Shown piece by piece: positions 6,648 through 15,390 of a stretch of 19,708 nucleotides of DNA. Position numbers and translations under genes: made by a program. Source of the stretch: Desulfocarbo sp964620595 (GTDB lineage Bacteria; Desulfobacterota; Desulfarculia; Desulfarculales; Desulfarculaceae); the NCBI GenBank assembly GCA_964620595.1, contig CAZUHP010000054.1:1-19708 (forward strand). The letters run 5' to 3'. How positions within the stretch are numbered: position 1 is the first letter of the stretch; each line of letters opens with the position of its first letter. Under the pieces are notes generated by a model. The model was given only the letters and a program-made list of their open reading frames with translations. It made no database searches and was not told where the DNA came from.

Positions 6648-8161
6648 TGCAGATCAGAGCAGAAGAAATAAGTCAGGTCATCCGGGAGCAGATAAAGGAC
6701 TACGACAAGAAGGTCGAGGTCTCGGAGACCGGGACCGTGCTCTCGGTGGGTGACGGCATCGCCCGCATCCATGGGGTTGAAAAAGCCATGGTCGGTGAGC
6801 TCCTGGAGTTCCCCGGCGGTCTGTTGGGCATGGTGCTCAACCTGGAGGAAGACTCCGTGGGCGTGGCCGTCATGGGCGAGGTGGAGCACATCAAGGAAGG
6901 TGACGCCGTAAAGCGCACCGGCCGCATCGCCGACATCCCGGTGGGTGACGCGGTCATGGGCCGCGTCATCGACCCGGTGGGCAACCCCCTCGACGGCAAG
7001 GGACCCATCGACGCCAGTGAGCGCCGCCGCATCGAGGTGGTGGCCCCCGGCGTGGTGGCCCGCAAAAGCGTGCACGAGCCCATGTACACCGGCCTCAAGG
7101 CCATCGACGCCATGACCCCGGTGGGCCGCGGACAGCGCGAGCTGGTGATCGGCGACCGCCAGATCGGCAAGACCGCCATCCTGGTGGACGCCATCATCAA
7201 CCAGAAGGACTCCGGCATCAAGTGCATCTACGTGGCGGTGGGCCAGAAGAAGTCCACCGTGGCCCAGGTCATCGACACCCTGGAGCGCCACGGCGCCATG
7301 GAGTACACCTGCGTGGTCTCCGCCTGCGCCTCCGACCCCGCCACCCTCCAGTACATCGCCCCCTATGCCGGCTGCTCCATCGGCGAGTACTACCGCGATA
7401 ACGGCCAGCACGCCCTCATCTGCTACGACGACCTCTCCAAGCAGGCCGTGGCCTATCGCCAGATCTCCCTGCTCCTCCGCCGCCCCCCGGGCCGCGAGGC
7501 CTACCCGGGCGACATCTTCTACAACCACTCGCGCCTCTTGGAGCGCGCGGCCAAGCTGTCCGACGATCTGGGCGCCGGCTCCCTCACCGCCCTGCCGGTG
7601 ATCGAGACCCAGGCCGGTGACGTGTCGGCCTACATCCCCACCAACGTGATCTCCATCACCGACGGCCAGATCTACCTCGAGCCCGGCCTGTTCTTCTCCG
7701 GCGTGCGCCCCGCCATCAACGTGGGCCTGTCGGTCAGCCGGGTGGGCGGCGCCGCCCAGGTCAAGGCCATGAAGCAGGTGGCCGGTACCCTCCGCCTGGA
7801 TCTGGCCCAGTACCGCGAGCTGGAAGCCTTCGCCCAGTTCGGCTCCGACCTGGACAAGGCCACCCAGCAGCAGCTCAACCGCGGCGTGCGCCTGGTGGAG
7901 ATCCTCAAGCAGCCCCAGTACCAGCCGCTTTCCATGGTCAAGCAGGTCACCATCCTCTTCGCCGGTACCCGCGGATTCCTGGACAAGTACCCGGTGGAGA
8001 GCCTGGCCGACTACGAGAAGCAGCTCTACGAGTTCATGGAGAACAAGCACCCCGAACTGTGGAGCGAGCTGGAGGACAAGCAGGCCTTTGACGAGGCCCT
8101 GGAAGGCAAGTTCAAGTCGGCTCTCGAGGAGTTCGACAAGATATTCTCGGCTCAGCAGTAG
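6647..8161 (+). CDS. atpA: ATP synthase F1 subunit alpha
   Basis: A 504-residue, full-length alpha subunit, forming the non-catalytic nucleotide sites and contributing the arginine finger to the catalytic sites on beta. The N-terminal beta-barrel is followed by the nucleotide-binding domain with Walker A GDRQIGKT at 169-176 (most relatives have Thr for Ile173, a conservative difference). The ATP synthase signature PAINVGLSVSRVG at about 355-367 includes the arginine finger at about Arg365. The C-terminal helical bundle ends EFDKIFSAQQ. The ATG at 6647 overlaps the atpH stop. A 12-base gap with a GGAAGGAG ribosome site separates it from atpG. Confidence 0.99.
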   Translation: MQIRAEEISQVIREQIKDYDKKVEVSETGTVLSVGDGIARIHGVEKAMVGELLEFPGGLLGMVLNLEEDSVGVAVMGEVEHIKEGDAVKRTGRIADIPVGDAVMGRVIDPVGNPLDGKGPIDASERRRIEVVAPGVVARKSVHEPMYTGLKAIDAMTPVGRGQRELVIGDRQIGKTAILVDAIINQKDSGIKCIYVAVGQKKSTVAQVIDTLERHGAMEYTCVVSACASDPATLQYIAPYAGCSIGEYYRDNGQHALICYDDLSKQAVAYRQISLLLRRPPGREAYPGDIFYNHSRLLERAAKLSDDLGAGSLTALPVIETQAGDVSAYIPTNVISITDGQIYLEPGLFFSGVRPAINVGLSVSRVGGAAQVKAMKQVAGTLRLDLAQYRELEAFAQFGSDLDKATQQQLNRGVRLVEILKQPQYQPLSMVKQVTILFAGTRGFLDKYPVESLADYEKQLYEFMENKHPELWSELEDKQAFDEALEGKFKSALEEFDKIFSAQQ

Positions 8162-8173
8162 GAAGGAGCGCTA

Positions 8174-9064
8174 ATGGCGGCACTCCGAGACATACAAAAC
8201 AAGATCGCCGCGGTCAAGAAAACCCGGCAGATCACCCGCGCCATGAACATGGTGGCTGCGGCTCGCTTGCGCCAGGTCCAGGACAAGACCGAGCGCTTCA
8301 AGCCCTACGCCAACAAGTTCGCCGAGGTGCTGGGTAGTCTGAGCCAGGGCATCGACCCGGAGATCCATCCGCTTTTGGCCGTGCCCGACGAGGTGGAGAG
8401 CGTGGGCGTCATCCTCCTCACCGCTGACCGCGGGCTCTGCGGCTCCTTTAACATGAACCTCATCAATCGGGGCCAGAAGTTCCTCCAAGAGCAGGCGAGC
8501 CTGGGCCACCAGGTGCAGTTCCACGTGGTGGGCCGCAAGGGCTGCGACTTCTTCCGGCGCCGCAAGGTGGAGATCGCCCAGCAGATGCCCGGGGTGATGA
8601 ACGTCATAGACTTCGACCTGGCGGTGAGCATCGCCAGGCTGGGCCTCAACGCCTTCTTGGCCGGCGAGGTCCAGGAGGTCTACATCATCTACTCCGAGTT
8701 CAAGAACATGGTGACCCAGATCCCCACCGTGGAGCGGCTGCTGCCCATCCAGCCCGAGCCCGCCGAGGGCGAGGAGGAGGAGGCCGCGGGCGCGGGCGCG
8801 GTGGAGTACATCACCGAGCCCTCGGCCGAGGAGATCCTGGTGGACCTTCTGCCCCGCTACCTCAACGTGCGGGTCTACAGCGCGCTCCTCAACACCGCCA
8901 CCAGCGAGCAGGCCGCGCGCATGGCCGCCATGGACAACGCCACCAAGAACTGTAAGGAAATGATCGACAACCTGACCCTGGTCTTCAACAAGGCCCGCCA
9001 GGCCGCCATCACCGCCGAGCTGATGGACATCGTGGGCGGCGCCGAGGCCTTGAGCCAGGGCTAG
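8174..9064 (+). CDS. atpG: ATP synthase F1 subunit gamma
   Basis: A 296-residue gamma subunit, the rotating central shaft of F1. The N-terminal helix with KIAAVKKTRQITRAMNMVAA (about 10-29) and the C-terminal helix with NATKNCKEMIDNLTLVFNKA (about 256-275), which form the coiled-coil shaft, are both conserved, as is the DRGLCGSFN motif at about 85-93. Between them lies the Rossmann-like domain. An acidic, low-complexity insert rich in Glu, Ala and Gly at about 195-209 makes it slightly longer than the 286-residue E. coli protein. Such inserts occur in this surface region in related bacteria. The ATG at 8174 has GGAAGGAG at 8161-8168. Confidence 0.98.
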   Translation: MAALRDIQNKIAAVKKTRQITRAMNMVAAARLRQVQDKTERFKPYANKFAEVLGSLSQGIDPEIHPLLAVPDEVESVGVILLTADRGLCGSFNMNLINRGQKFLQEQASLGHQVQFHVVGRKGCDFFRRRKVEIAQQMPGVMNVIDFDLAVSIARLGLNAFLAGEVQEVYIIYSEFKNMVTQIPTVERLLPIQPEPAEGEEEEAAGAGAVEYITEPSAEEILVDLLPRYLNVRVYSALLNTATSEQAARMAAMDNATKNCKEMIDNLTLVFNKARQAAITAELMDIVGGAEALSQG

Positions 9065-9107
9065 AACATAAAGCACTAAACGCTTCTTTTCAGGAGGCTC
9101 GTTCGCT

Positions 9108-10517
9108 ATGCAGGAAGGTATCATAAGACAGGTCATCGGCCCGGTGGTGGACGTGGAGTTCGAGGGCGAGCTGCCCGAGATCCTCACCGCGCTTCTCATC
9201 ACCAACCCGGCCATCAACGACGAGGAAGACAACCTCGTGGTCGAAGTCGCCCAGCACCTGGGCGACAACATGGTGCGCTGCATCGCCATGGACGTTACCG
9301 AGGGCTTGCAGCGCGGCATCAAGGTCAAGAACACCGGCAAGCCCATCCAGATGCCCGTGGGCGACGAAACCCTGGGCCGGGTGCTCAACGTGGTGGGCCG
9401 CCCCGTGGACGGCCTGGGCCCGGTGAACGCAAAGCAGTTCTATCCCATCCACCGCCCCGCCCCCTCCCTGGTGGACCAGGACACCTCGGTCAACGTCCTG
9501 GAAACCGGCGTCAAGGTCATCGACCTCCTGGTGCCCTTCCCCCGCGGCGGTAAGATGGGCATGTTCGGCGGCGCCGGCGTGGGCAAGACCGTCATCATGA
9601 TGGAGATGATCCACAACATCGCCATGCAGCACGGCGGTATCTCCGTGTTCGCCGGCGTGGGCGAGCGCACCCGCGAGGGCAACGACCTCTACCACGAGAT
9701 GAAGGACTCCGGCGTCATCAACAAGGCCGCCCTGATCTACGGCCAGATGACCGAGCCCCCCGGCGCCCGCGCCCGCGTGGCCATCTCCGCCCTCACCGCG
9801 GCCGAGTACTACCGCGACGAGCAGGGCCAGGACGTGCTCCTGTTCATCGACAACATCTTCCGCTTCACCCAGGCCGGCTCCGAGGTCTCCGCCCTGCTGG
9901 GCCGCATGCCCTCCGCCGTGGGCTACCAGCCCACCCTGGGTACCGACCTGGGCGAACTCCAGGAGCGCATCACCTCCACCACCAAGGGCTCCATCACCTC
10001 GGTCCAGTGCGTGTACGTGCCCGCCGACGACCTCACCGACCCGGCGCCGGCCACCACCTTCGCCCACTTGGACGGCACCGTGGTGCTCAGCCGCCAGATC
10101 GCCGAGCTGGGCATCTACCCCGCGGTGGACCCCCTGGACTCCACCAGCCGCATCCTGGACCCCAACTACCTGGGCGAGGAACACTACAACACCGCCCGCC
10201 GCGTGCAGATGACCCTGCAGAAGTACAAGGACCTGCAGGACATCATCGCCATCCTCGGTATGGACGAACTCTCCGAGGAGGACAAGCTCACCGTGGCCCG
10301 GGCGCGCCGTATCCAGCGCTTCCTGTCCCAGCCCTTCCACGTGGCCGAGACCTTCACCGGCACCCCCGGCAAGTACGTCAAGCTGGAGGACACCATCAAG
10401 GGCTTCCAGGAGATCCTGGACGGCAAGTGCGACGAGCTGCCCGAGCAGGCCTTCTACATGGTGGGCACCATCGACGAGGCCCGCGAGCGGGCCGAGCAAC
10501 TGGCCGCAGTGGAGTAA
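9108..10517 (+). CDS. atpD: ATP synthase F1 subunit beta (catalytic)
   Basis: A 469-residue catalytic beta subunit that makes or hydrolyses ATP. Walker A GGAGVGKT is at 154-161, the catalytic glutamate lies in GVGERTREG (Glu186), and Walker B VLLFIDNIFRF has Asp248. The DELSEEDKLTV motif at about 385-395, which couples to gamma rotation, is intact. Length and sequence are typical throughout, with no insertion. The start ATG at 9108 follows AGGAGG at 9092-9097 with 10 bases between. The 43-base gap from atpG and 121-base gap to atpC are the only sizeable spacers in the operon. Confidence 0.99.
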   Translation: MQEGIIRQVIGPVVDVEFEGELPEILTALLITNPAINDEEDNLVVEVAQHLGDNMVRCIAMDVTEGLQRGIKVKNTGKPIQMPVGDETLGRVLNVVGRPVDGLGPVNAKQFYPIHRPAPSLVDQDTSVNVLETGVKVIDLLVPFPRGGKMGMFGGAGVGKTVIMMEMIHNIAMQHGGISVFAGVGERTREGNDLYHEMKDSGVINKAALIYGQMTEPPGARARVAISALTAAEYYRDEQGQDVLLFIDNIFRFTQAGSEVSALLGRMPSAVGYQPTLGTDLGELQERITSTTKGSITSVQCVYVPADDLTDPAPATTFAHLDGTVVLSRQIAELGIYPAVDPLDSTSRILDPNYLGEEHYNTARRVQMTLQKYKDLQDIIAILGMDELSEEDKLTVARARRIQRFLSQPFHVAETFTGTPGKYVKLEDTIKGFQEILDGKCDELPEQAFYMVGTIDEARERAEQLAAVE

Positions 10518-10638
10518 GGCCGGAACTGCCGGGGCGGCGCCCGCGCCCCCCGGCAAACCGCACCCCGGCGAACCGCAAGGGCCCCGGCCGGGTAAACAAC
10601 CCTGAGCCGGGTGCCAAACCAAAGGGCGAGAAAAAGGC
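10518..10638 (+). other. Structured spacer between atpD and atpC
   Basis: The gap holds two GC-rich inverted repeats: GCCGGGG (10528-10534) with CCCCGGC (10548-10554), and a second CCCCGGC/GCCGGG pair around 10574-10610. All other gene joints in this operon are short or overlapping. The hairpins could protect or separate the mRNA ends of the beta and epsilon genes. No T run follows, so they are unlikely to be terminators. Confidence 0.4.
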
Positions 10639-11067
10639 ATGGCCAATAAGATCCTCTTGGAAGTCGTGACACCTGACAAGCTCTTGTTGAGCAAAGAGGT
10701 GGATGTGGTGGTGGCCACCGGCGTGGACGGCGAGTTCGGCGTGCTCTACGGCCACGTGCCCTTCCTCTCCTCCCTGGCCGTGGGCGAACTCAGGTACCGG
10801 GACGGCAACCAGCTCGAGTATGCCGCCATCACCGGCGGGTTCGCCGAGGTGACCGGCAAGAAGGTCACCATCCTGGCCGAGGCCGCCGAGCTGGCCCGGG
10901 AGATCGACATCGACCGCGCCAAGCGGGCCCGCGAGCGGGCCGAGCAGCGCCTGGCCCAGGCCCAGCAGGAGCAGTTGGACTACACCCGCGCCGAGGCGGC
11001 CCTCAAGCGCGCCATGCTGCGCATGCGCGTGGCCGAGCGCGCCTCTGGCGGCGGCGCCAACGCCTAA
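10639..11067 (+). CDS. atpC: ATP synthase F1 subunit epsilon
   Basis: A 142-residue epsilon subunit that joins gamma to the c-ring and can inhibit ATP hydrolysis through its C-terminal helices. The N-terminal beta-sandwich (about residues 1-86) shows LEVVTPDKLLLSKEVDVVVA, then GEFGVLYGHVPFLSSL and AAITGGFAEVTGKKVTILAE. The C-terminal two-helix part is rich in Arg, Ala, Glu and Gln (about 88-135). Length is standard. The ATG at 10639 is preceded by a purine run (GGGCGAGAAAAAGG) that can serve as a ribosome site. It is the last gene before the operon terminator. Subunits a and c are not in this cluster. Confidence 0.96.
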   Translation: MANKILLEVVTPDKLLLSKEVDVVVATGVDGEFGVLYGHVPFLSSLAVGELRYRDGNQLEYAAITGGFAEVTGKKVTILAEAAELAREIDIDRAKRARERAEQRLAQAQQEQLDYTRAEAALKRAMLRMRVAERASGGGANA

Positions 11068-11107
11068 AAAAGGGCGAACGAGCCTCAATACGCCAGCATA
11101 GCGAACC

Positions 11108-11144
11108 AGCGCCTCCCGGAGATCGGTCCGGGGGGCGCTTTTTT
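11108..11144 (+). terminator. Rho-independent terminator of the ATP synthase operon
   Basis: The 13-base arms AGCGCCTCCCGGA (11108-11120) and TCCGGGGGGCGCT (11127-11139) pair fully, with one G-U, around a six-base loop and are followed by six T (11139-11144). A textbook terminator 40 bases after atpC. Confidence 0.9.
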
Positions 11145-11196
11145 GGGCGGGGGGGCGGGCGACGGGGGGCGGGCGACGGGGGGCGACGGGGGGCAG
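11145..11196 (+). repeat. G-rich GGGCGACGGGGG repeat, copy 2
   Basis: Directly after the T run of the operon terminator come about three units of GGGCGACGGGGG interspersed with GGGCGGGGG. It is the same motif as after rodA, in the same orientation. It lies just upstream of the glmU promoter candidate. Confidence 0.85.
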
Positions 11197-11242
11197 CGGC
11201 GGGGAGCGGAGGCGCTTCCCCCCTGGCCGCTGCTTTAAGCCC

Positions 11243-11271
11243 TTGCGCCCTCCCGGCAAACCCCCTAACAT
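11243..11271 (+). promoter_or_regulatory. Candidate promoter of glmU
   Basis: TTGCGC (11243-11248), a 17-base spacer and TAACAT (11266-11271). The predicted start near 11278 is only about two bases before the ATG at 11280, which has no Shine-Dalgarno, so the mRNA may be leaderless. Confidence 0.45.
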
Positions 11272-11279
11272 ATCGGCCC

Positions 11280-12016
11280 ATGAACGCGCGCGACGAATCA
11301 ACCGGCCTGGCCGTGGTCATCCTGGCGGCGGGCAAGGGCACCCGCATGAAGTCGGACCTGCCCAAGGTCCTGCACACCCTGGGCGGACGGCCGCTTCTGG
11401 CCTACAGCCTGGACCTGGCCGCGGAGCTGGGCGCGGGCCGCACCCTGGTGGTGGTGGGCCACCAGGCCGAGCGGGTGCGGCGGGCCTTTGCCTCGCGGCC
11501 GGGCCTCGGCTTTGTCACCCAGCAGCCCCAGCTCGGCACCGGCCACGCGGTCATGGCCGCCGCGCCCCGGCTCCAGGGCTGGCGCGGGCCGGTGCTCATC
11601 CTCTGCGGCGACGTGCCCGGCCTGAAGGCCGACACCTGCCGCCGGCTCCTGGCGCACCACCAGGCGCGGGCCGAGGCCCTCACCGTGCTGGGCATGGACC
11701 TGCCCCGGCCCGGCCACTACGGCCGCCTGGTCACCGACCGGCACGGCCGCCTGGCCCGCATCGTGGAGTACCGCGACGCCAGCCCGGCCGAGCGCGCCAT
11801 CACCCTGGTCAACGCCGGGGTCTACGCGGCCCAGGCCGGGCCCCTGCTGGAGTTTCTGCCCCGCCTGGCCGCGGACAACGACCAGAAGGAGTACTACCTC
11901 ACCGACCTGGTGGAGCTGATGCACACCGCCGGGTTGAAGGTGGGCTACGCCCTCTGCCCGGACCCCGCCGAGGTGGCGGGCGTGAATTCCCAGGAGGAGC
12001 TGGCCGCCCTGGAGCA
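11280..12016 (+). CDS. glmU: GlmU, N-acetylglucosamine-1-phosphate uridylyltransferase domain (partial)
   Basis: The first 245 residues of GlmU, which makes UDP-GlcNAc for peptidoglycan and lipopolysaccharide. This part is the complete N-terminal uridylyltransferase domain. It shows LAAGKGTRM at 15-23 with the Lys of SDLPKVLH following, QLGTGHAV at about 84-91, CGDVP with the metal-binding Asp111, EY at 163-164, VNAG at 177-180, EYYLTDLV and GVNSQEELAALE at the end. The gene then enters the run of N. The second half of a normal GlmU, the hexapeptide-repeat acetyltransferase domain, would follow exactly here and is not seen after the gap, so it must lie inside it or be absent. No ribosome site precedes the ATG. 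glmS follows, which supplies glucosamine-6-phosphate to the same pathway. Confidence 0.95.
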
Positions 12017-12116
12017 NNNNNNNNNNNNNNNNNNNNNNNNNNNNNNNNNNNNNNNNNNNNNNNNNNNNNNNNNNNNNNNNNNNNNNNNNNNNNNNNNNNN
12101 NNNNNNNNNNNNNNNN
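12017..12116. other. Scaffold gap (100 N)
   Basis: Exactly 100 unknown bases, a conventional placeholder for a gap of unknown size. It truncates glmU and hides whatever lies between glmU and the glmS leader. Distances across it are not meaningful. Confidence 0.99.
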
Positions 12117-12277
12117 AGAAAAAGGCGGCTGGGGGTGAGTTTTTGCCGGGGCTTGCGGTACAATATTCGGCCGGGTGCCGGCGATGGTCCCGGCCCTGGT
12201 GAAGACGCCCGAAAAGGGAGAACGGAAGGCGGCCCCTGGCAAGGGGGCCTCCTCCCCGGCCCAGGGGGATTGATGGC
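12117..12277 (+). other. Leader region of glmS with weak promoter candidate
   Basis: After the gap an AT-richer patch contains TACAAT (12159-12164), a good -10 box but without a clear -35. GC-rich blocks able to pair follow (GGCCCCT around 12232 with AGGGGGCC around 12242). I found no match to the glmS ribozyme core. No coding sequence resembling GlmU is present in any frame. Confidence 0.35.
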
Positions 12278-14113
<1,836 letters not shown>

Positions 14114-14142
14114 ACTCTTAGTTCACAAGTTATACAAAAGCC

Positions 14143-14170
14143 TTGACCCCTGGCGGTCCGGCGTCATAAA
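14143..14170 (+). promoter_or_regulatory. Promoter of the zapB-zapA unit
   Basis: TTGACC (14143-14148), a 16-base spacer and CATAAA (14165-14170) give a start near 14177. The sequence TTCACAAGTTA just upstream (14122-14132) also occurs in the ATP synthase leader. The position indicates a unit separate from glmS. Confidence 0.6.
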
Positions 14171-14193
14171 TTGTGTACAGAAAGCCAAGTAGT

Positions 14194-14412
14194 ATGGAAG
14201 TAACGGCTTTTAACCGACTGGAAGAGAAGATAGAGGAGCTTTTGAACCGGTTGGCCGCCCTCAAGGAGGAAAACGCCGACCTGCGCGCCGCTCTCAATCA
14301 AAAGGAGGAGACCCTGAGCGAGCTGGGCCAGCGGGTGCATTCGCTGGAGCAGGAGCGCGAAGAGGTGCGCGGCCGCATAGAGCATCTGGTGCAAAGGCTT
14401 GAAAGTTATTAA
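14194..14412 (+). CDS. zapB: Short coiled-coil protein, ZapB-like cell division factor
   Basis: A 72-residue protein that is almost entirely one coiled coil, with heptads of Leu and many Glu, Lys and Arg (EEKIEELLNRLAALKEEN, then SLEQEREEVRGRIEHLVQRL). This composition and size match ZapB-type proteins, which bind ZapA and stabilise the FtsZ ring. Position immediately before zapA supports that role; sequence alone would not, since short coiled coils are poorly distinctive. I chose the ATG at 14194. A GTG at 14173 is in frame but lies about at the predicted transcription start and adds only basic, unconserved-looking residues. The ribosome site is weak (AAAG). The spacer to zapA (14413-14526) contains a GC-rich inverted repeat (GGGCCCGGGGCC against GGCCCCGGG). 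Confidence 0.72.
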   Translation: MEVTAFNRLEEKIEELLNRLAALKEENADLRAALNQKEETLSELGQRVHSLEQEREEVRGRIEHLVQRLESY

Positions 14413-14526
14413 ACCCTATCCCCATGAAGGGCCCGGGGCCCTGGCCGGGGGAGCCGAAGTAGTCGAGGCCCCGGGGGCGGGGCGGATGTGAGGGTGATCC
14501 GGCCCGTCGATTGAGGAATTGGGGAG

Positions 14527-14805
14527 GTGGTTGCGGTAAAGGTACAGATCCTGGGCAATGAGTACCTGCTGCGCTCCAGCGCCAGCGAGGCTCAGGTCCG
14601 CCGGGTGGCGGCCCATCTCAATGCCCGGGTCAAGGAGGTGCTGGAAAGCAGCGACCCCTCCTCCACGCTGGCCGCCGTGGTGCTGGCCGCGTTGAACATC
14701 ACCAATGAACTGTTGCAATTGAAAGACTCACAGGAACGCTTTTATAAGGAGATCGAGGCCAACACCGAGAGACTACTCGACAAGATCGAGGAGCAAAATA
14801 AATAG
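14527..14805 (+). CDS. zapA: Cell division protein ZapA
   Basis: A 92-residue ZapA, which bundles FtsZ protofilaments at midcell and binds ZapB. The N-terminal globular part VKVQILGNEYLLRSSASEA has the family pattern of a short beta strand, G-x-x-Y and a polar turn. A helix follows with VRRVAAHLNARVKEV (about residues 24-38), then the long C-terminal coiled-coil helix (VVLAALNITNELLQLKDS onward). The start is GTG at 14527; the frame is closed by TGA at 14512-14514, leaving only ATT as another option. AGGA at 14514-14517 is a suitably spaced ribosome site, while GGGGAG directly abuts the start. The stop codon TAG runs directly into the 6S RNA candidate. Confidence 0.88.
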   Translation: MVAVKVQILGNEYLLRSSASEAQVRRVAAHLNARVKEVLESSDPSSTLAAVVLAALNITNELLQLKDSQERFYKEIEANTERLLDKIEEQNK

Positions 14806-14998
14806 GTTACCCCTGCGCTGCTCGTGATTGGGCGCTCAGTTATTTTGAGCCAACACCTAAAGAAAAGGGCCCCGCGCCTCTGAAGGCGGGGGGTGGACCC
14901 CGCCGAGTCCGGGGACCCGAACCAGCCTTCACGCCCGGCCCACCTGGTCAGCCAGGTTCAAAAACGATACCGCCCACACGGCAGAGGCGGGGATAACC
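14805..14998 (+). ncRNA. ssrS: 6S RNA candidate
   Basis: About 194 bases with the plan of 6S RNA, which mimics an open promoter and binds sigma70 RNA polymerase. The ends form a closing stem: GGTTACCCC (14805-14813) with GGGGATAACC (14989-14998). It continues with CTGC-CGTG (about 14818-14826) against CACGGCAG (about 14977-14984). The inner 5' side shows TTGAGCCAACACCTAAAG, close to the conserved TGAGCC block of proteobacterial 6S RNAs. The other side shows GAGTCCGGGGACCCGAA and GCCCACCTGG. Location directly after zapA is the classical ssrS position. A weak promoter may lie in the zapA end (TCGACA 14777-14782, TAAATA 14799-14804); processing from the zapA mRNA is the alternative. Exact ends are uncertain. 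Confidence 0.72.
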
Positions 14999-15000
14999 TA

Positions 15001-15227
15001 GCTCTCAACCTTCTCAGGAAGTGGAGCCTTGCCCAAATAAGCATGGGTCTCGGTAGGTTACAAGTGGTTTGTCCTGCTCGGCGGGCGTCAGTCGGATCTC
15101 TCCGGCAAGCCCCACCCGCGCGGGTCGTTCAGCCAGGTGCCCCTGGAGATACGCCTAGGTTTCTCCCTGGCCTGTACTGCAAAACCAGTGGACCACCCGG
15201 CCGCACCGGCTAGCGCCTGGTCGGGAG
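15001..15227 (+). other. Unassigned gene-free stretch, possible structured RNA
   Basis: This stretch between the 6S RNA and rny has no credible gene on either strand. It is less GC-rich than its surroundings and contains good stems: CCAG (15133-15136) plus GGAGA (15145-15149) pairing with TCTCC (15162-15166) plus CTGG (15167-15170), and TAACCTA (14994-15000) with TAGGTTA (15054-15060). The second would compete with the closing stem of the 6S RNA. In many proteobacteria the gene for 5-formyltetrahydrofolate cyclo-ligase sits here; I see no trace of it. Confidence 0.35.
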
Positions 15228-15292
15228 CGCCCCTCGGCGCCCCCTCGGCGCCCCCCCGGTGCCCCCCGGCGCCCCGACGCCCCCCCGGCTCC
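15228..15292 (+). repeat. C-rich degenerate tandem repeat (GGCGCCCCC type)
   Basis: Five to six imperfect units of about 10-11 bases, GGCGCCCCCTC and variants, lie upstream of rny. The motif is related in composition to, but not the same as, the GGGCGACGGGGG family found elsewhere in the window. Confidence 0.6.
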
Positions 15293-15362
15293 CTCTTGAT
15301 TGAATAGGCCGCGCCTGCCGCGCCCTCTGCCCGCGCGGCCCCGCCCCGTCACAGGGCCTCGA

Positions 15363-15386
15363 CCTCCTTGTCAGCATACAAGGAGG
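15363..15386 (+). promoter_or_regulatory. Hairpin sequestering the rny ribosome-binding site
   Basis: CCTCCTTGT (15363-15371) and ACAAGGAGG (15378-15386) are perfect complements separated by the six-base loop CAGCAT. The right arm contains the whole Shine-Dalgarno AGGAGG (15381-15386), four bases before the ATG of rny. In RNA the stem would block ribosome access, so opening it by a protein, RNA or ribonuclease cut could control RNase Y synthesis. Confidence 0.7.
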
Positions 15387-15390
15387 ACTC

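Noticed and set aside
155..11087. The 11-mer GAGGCTCGTTC at 157-167 and 9094-9104 and its complement at 11077-11087
   Set aside because: Matches of 11-13 bases are expected by chance in 20 kb; one copy is simply the atpD ribosome site and its spacer.
12117..12277. A possible glmS ribozyme upstream of glmS
   Set aside because: The conserved core of the ribozyme is not seen, and part of the leader is missing in the gap.
14173..14193. A GTG start for the zapB-like gene at 14173
   Set aside because: It lies about at the predicted transcription start and would leave no room for a ribosome site; the ATG at 14194 fits better.
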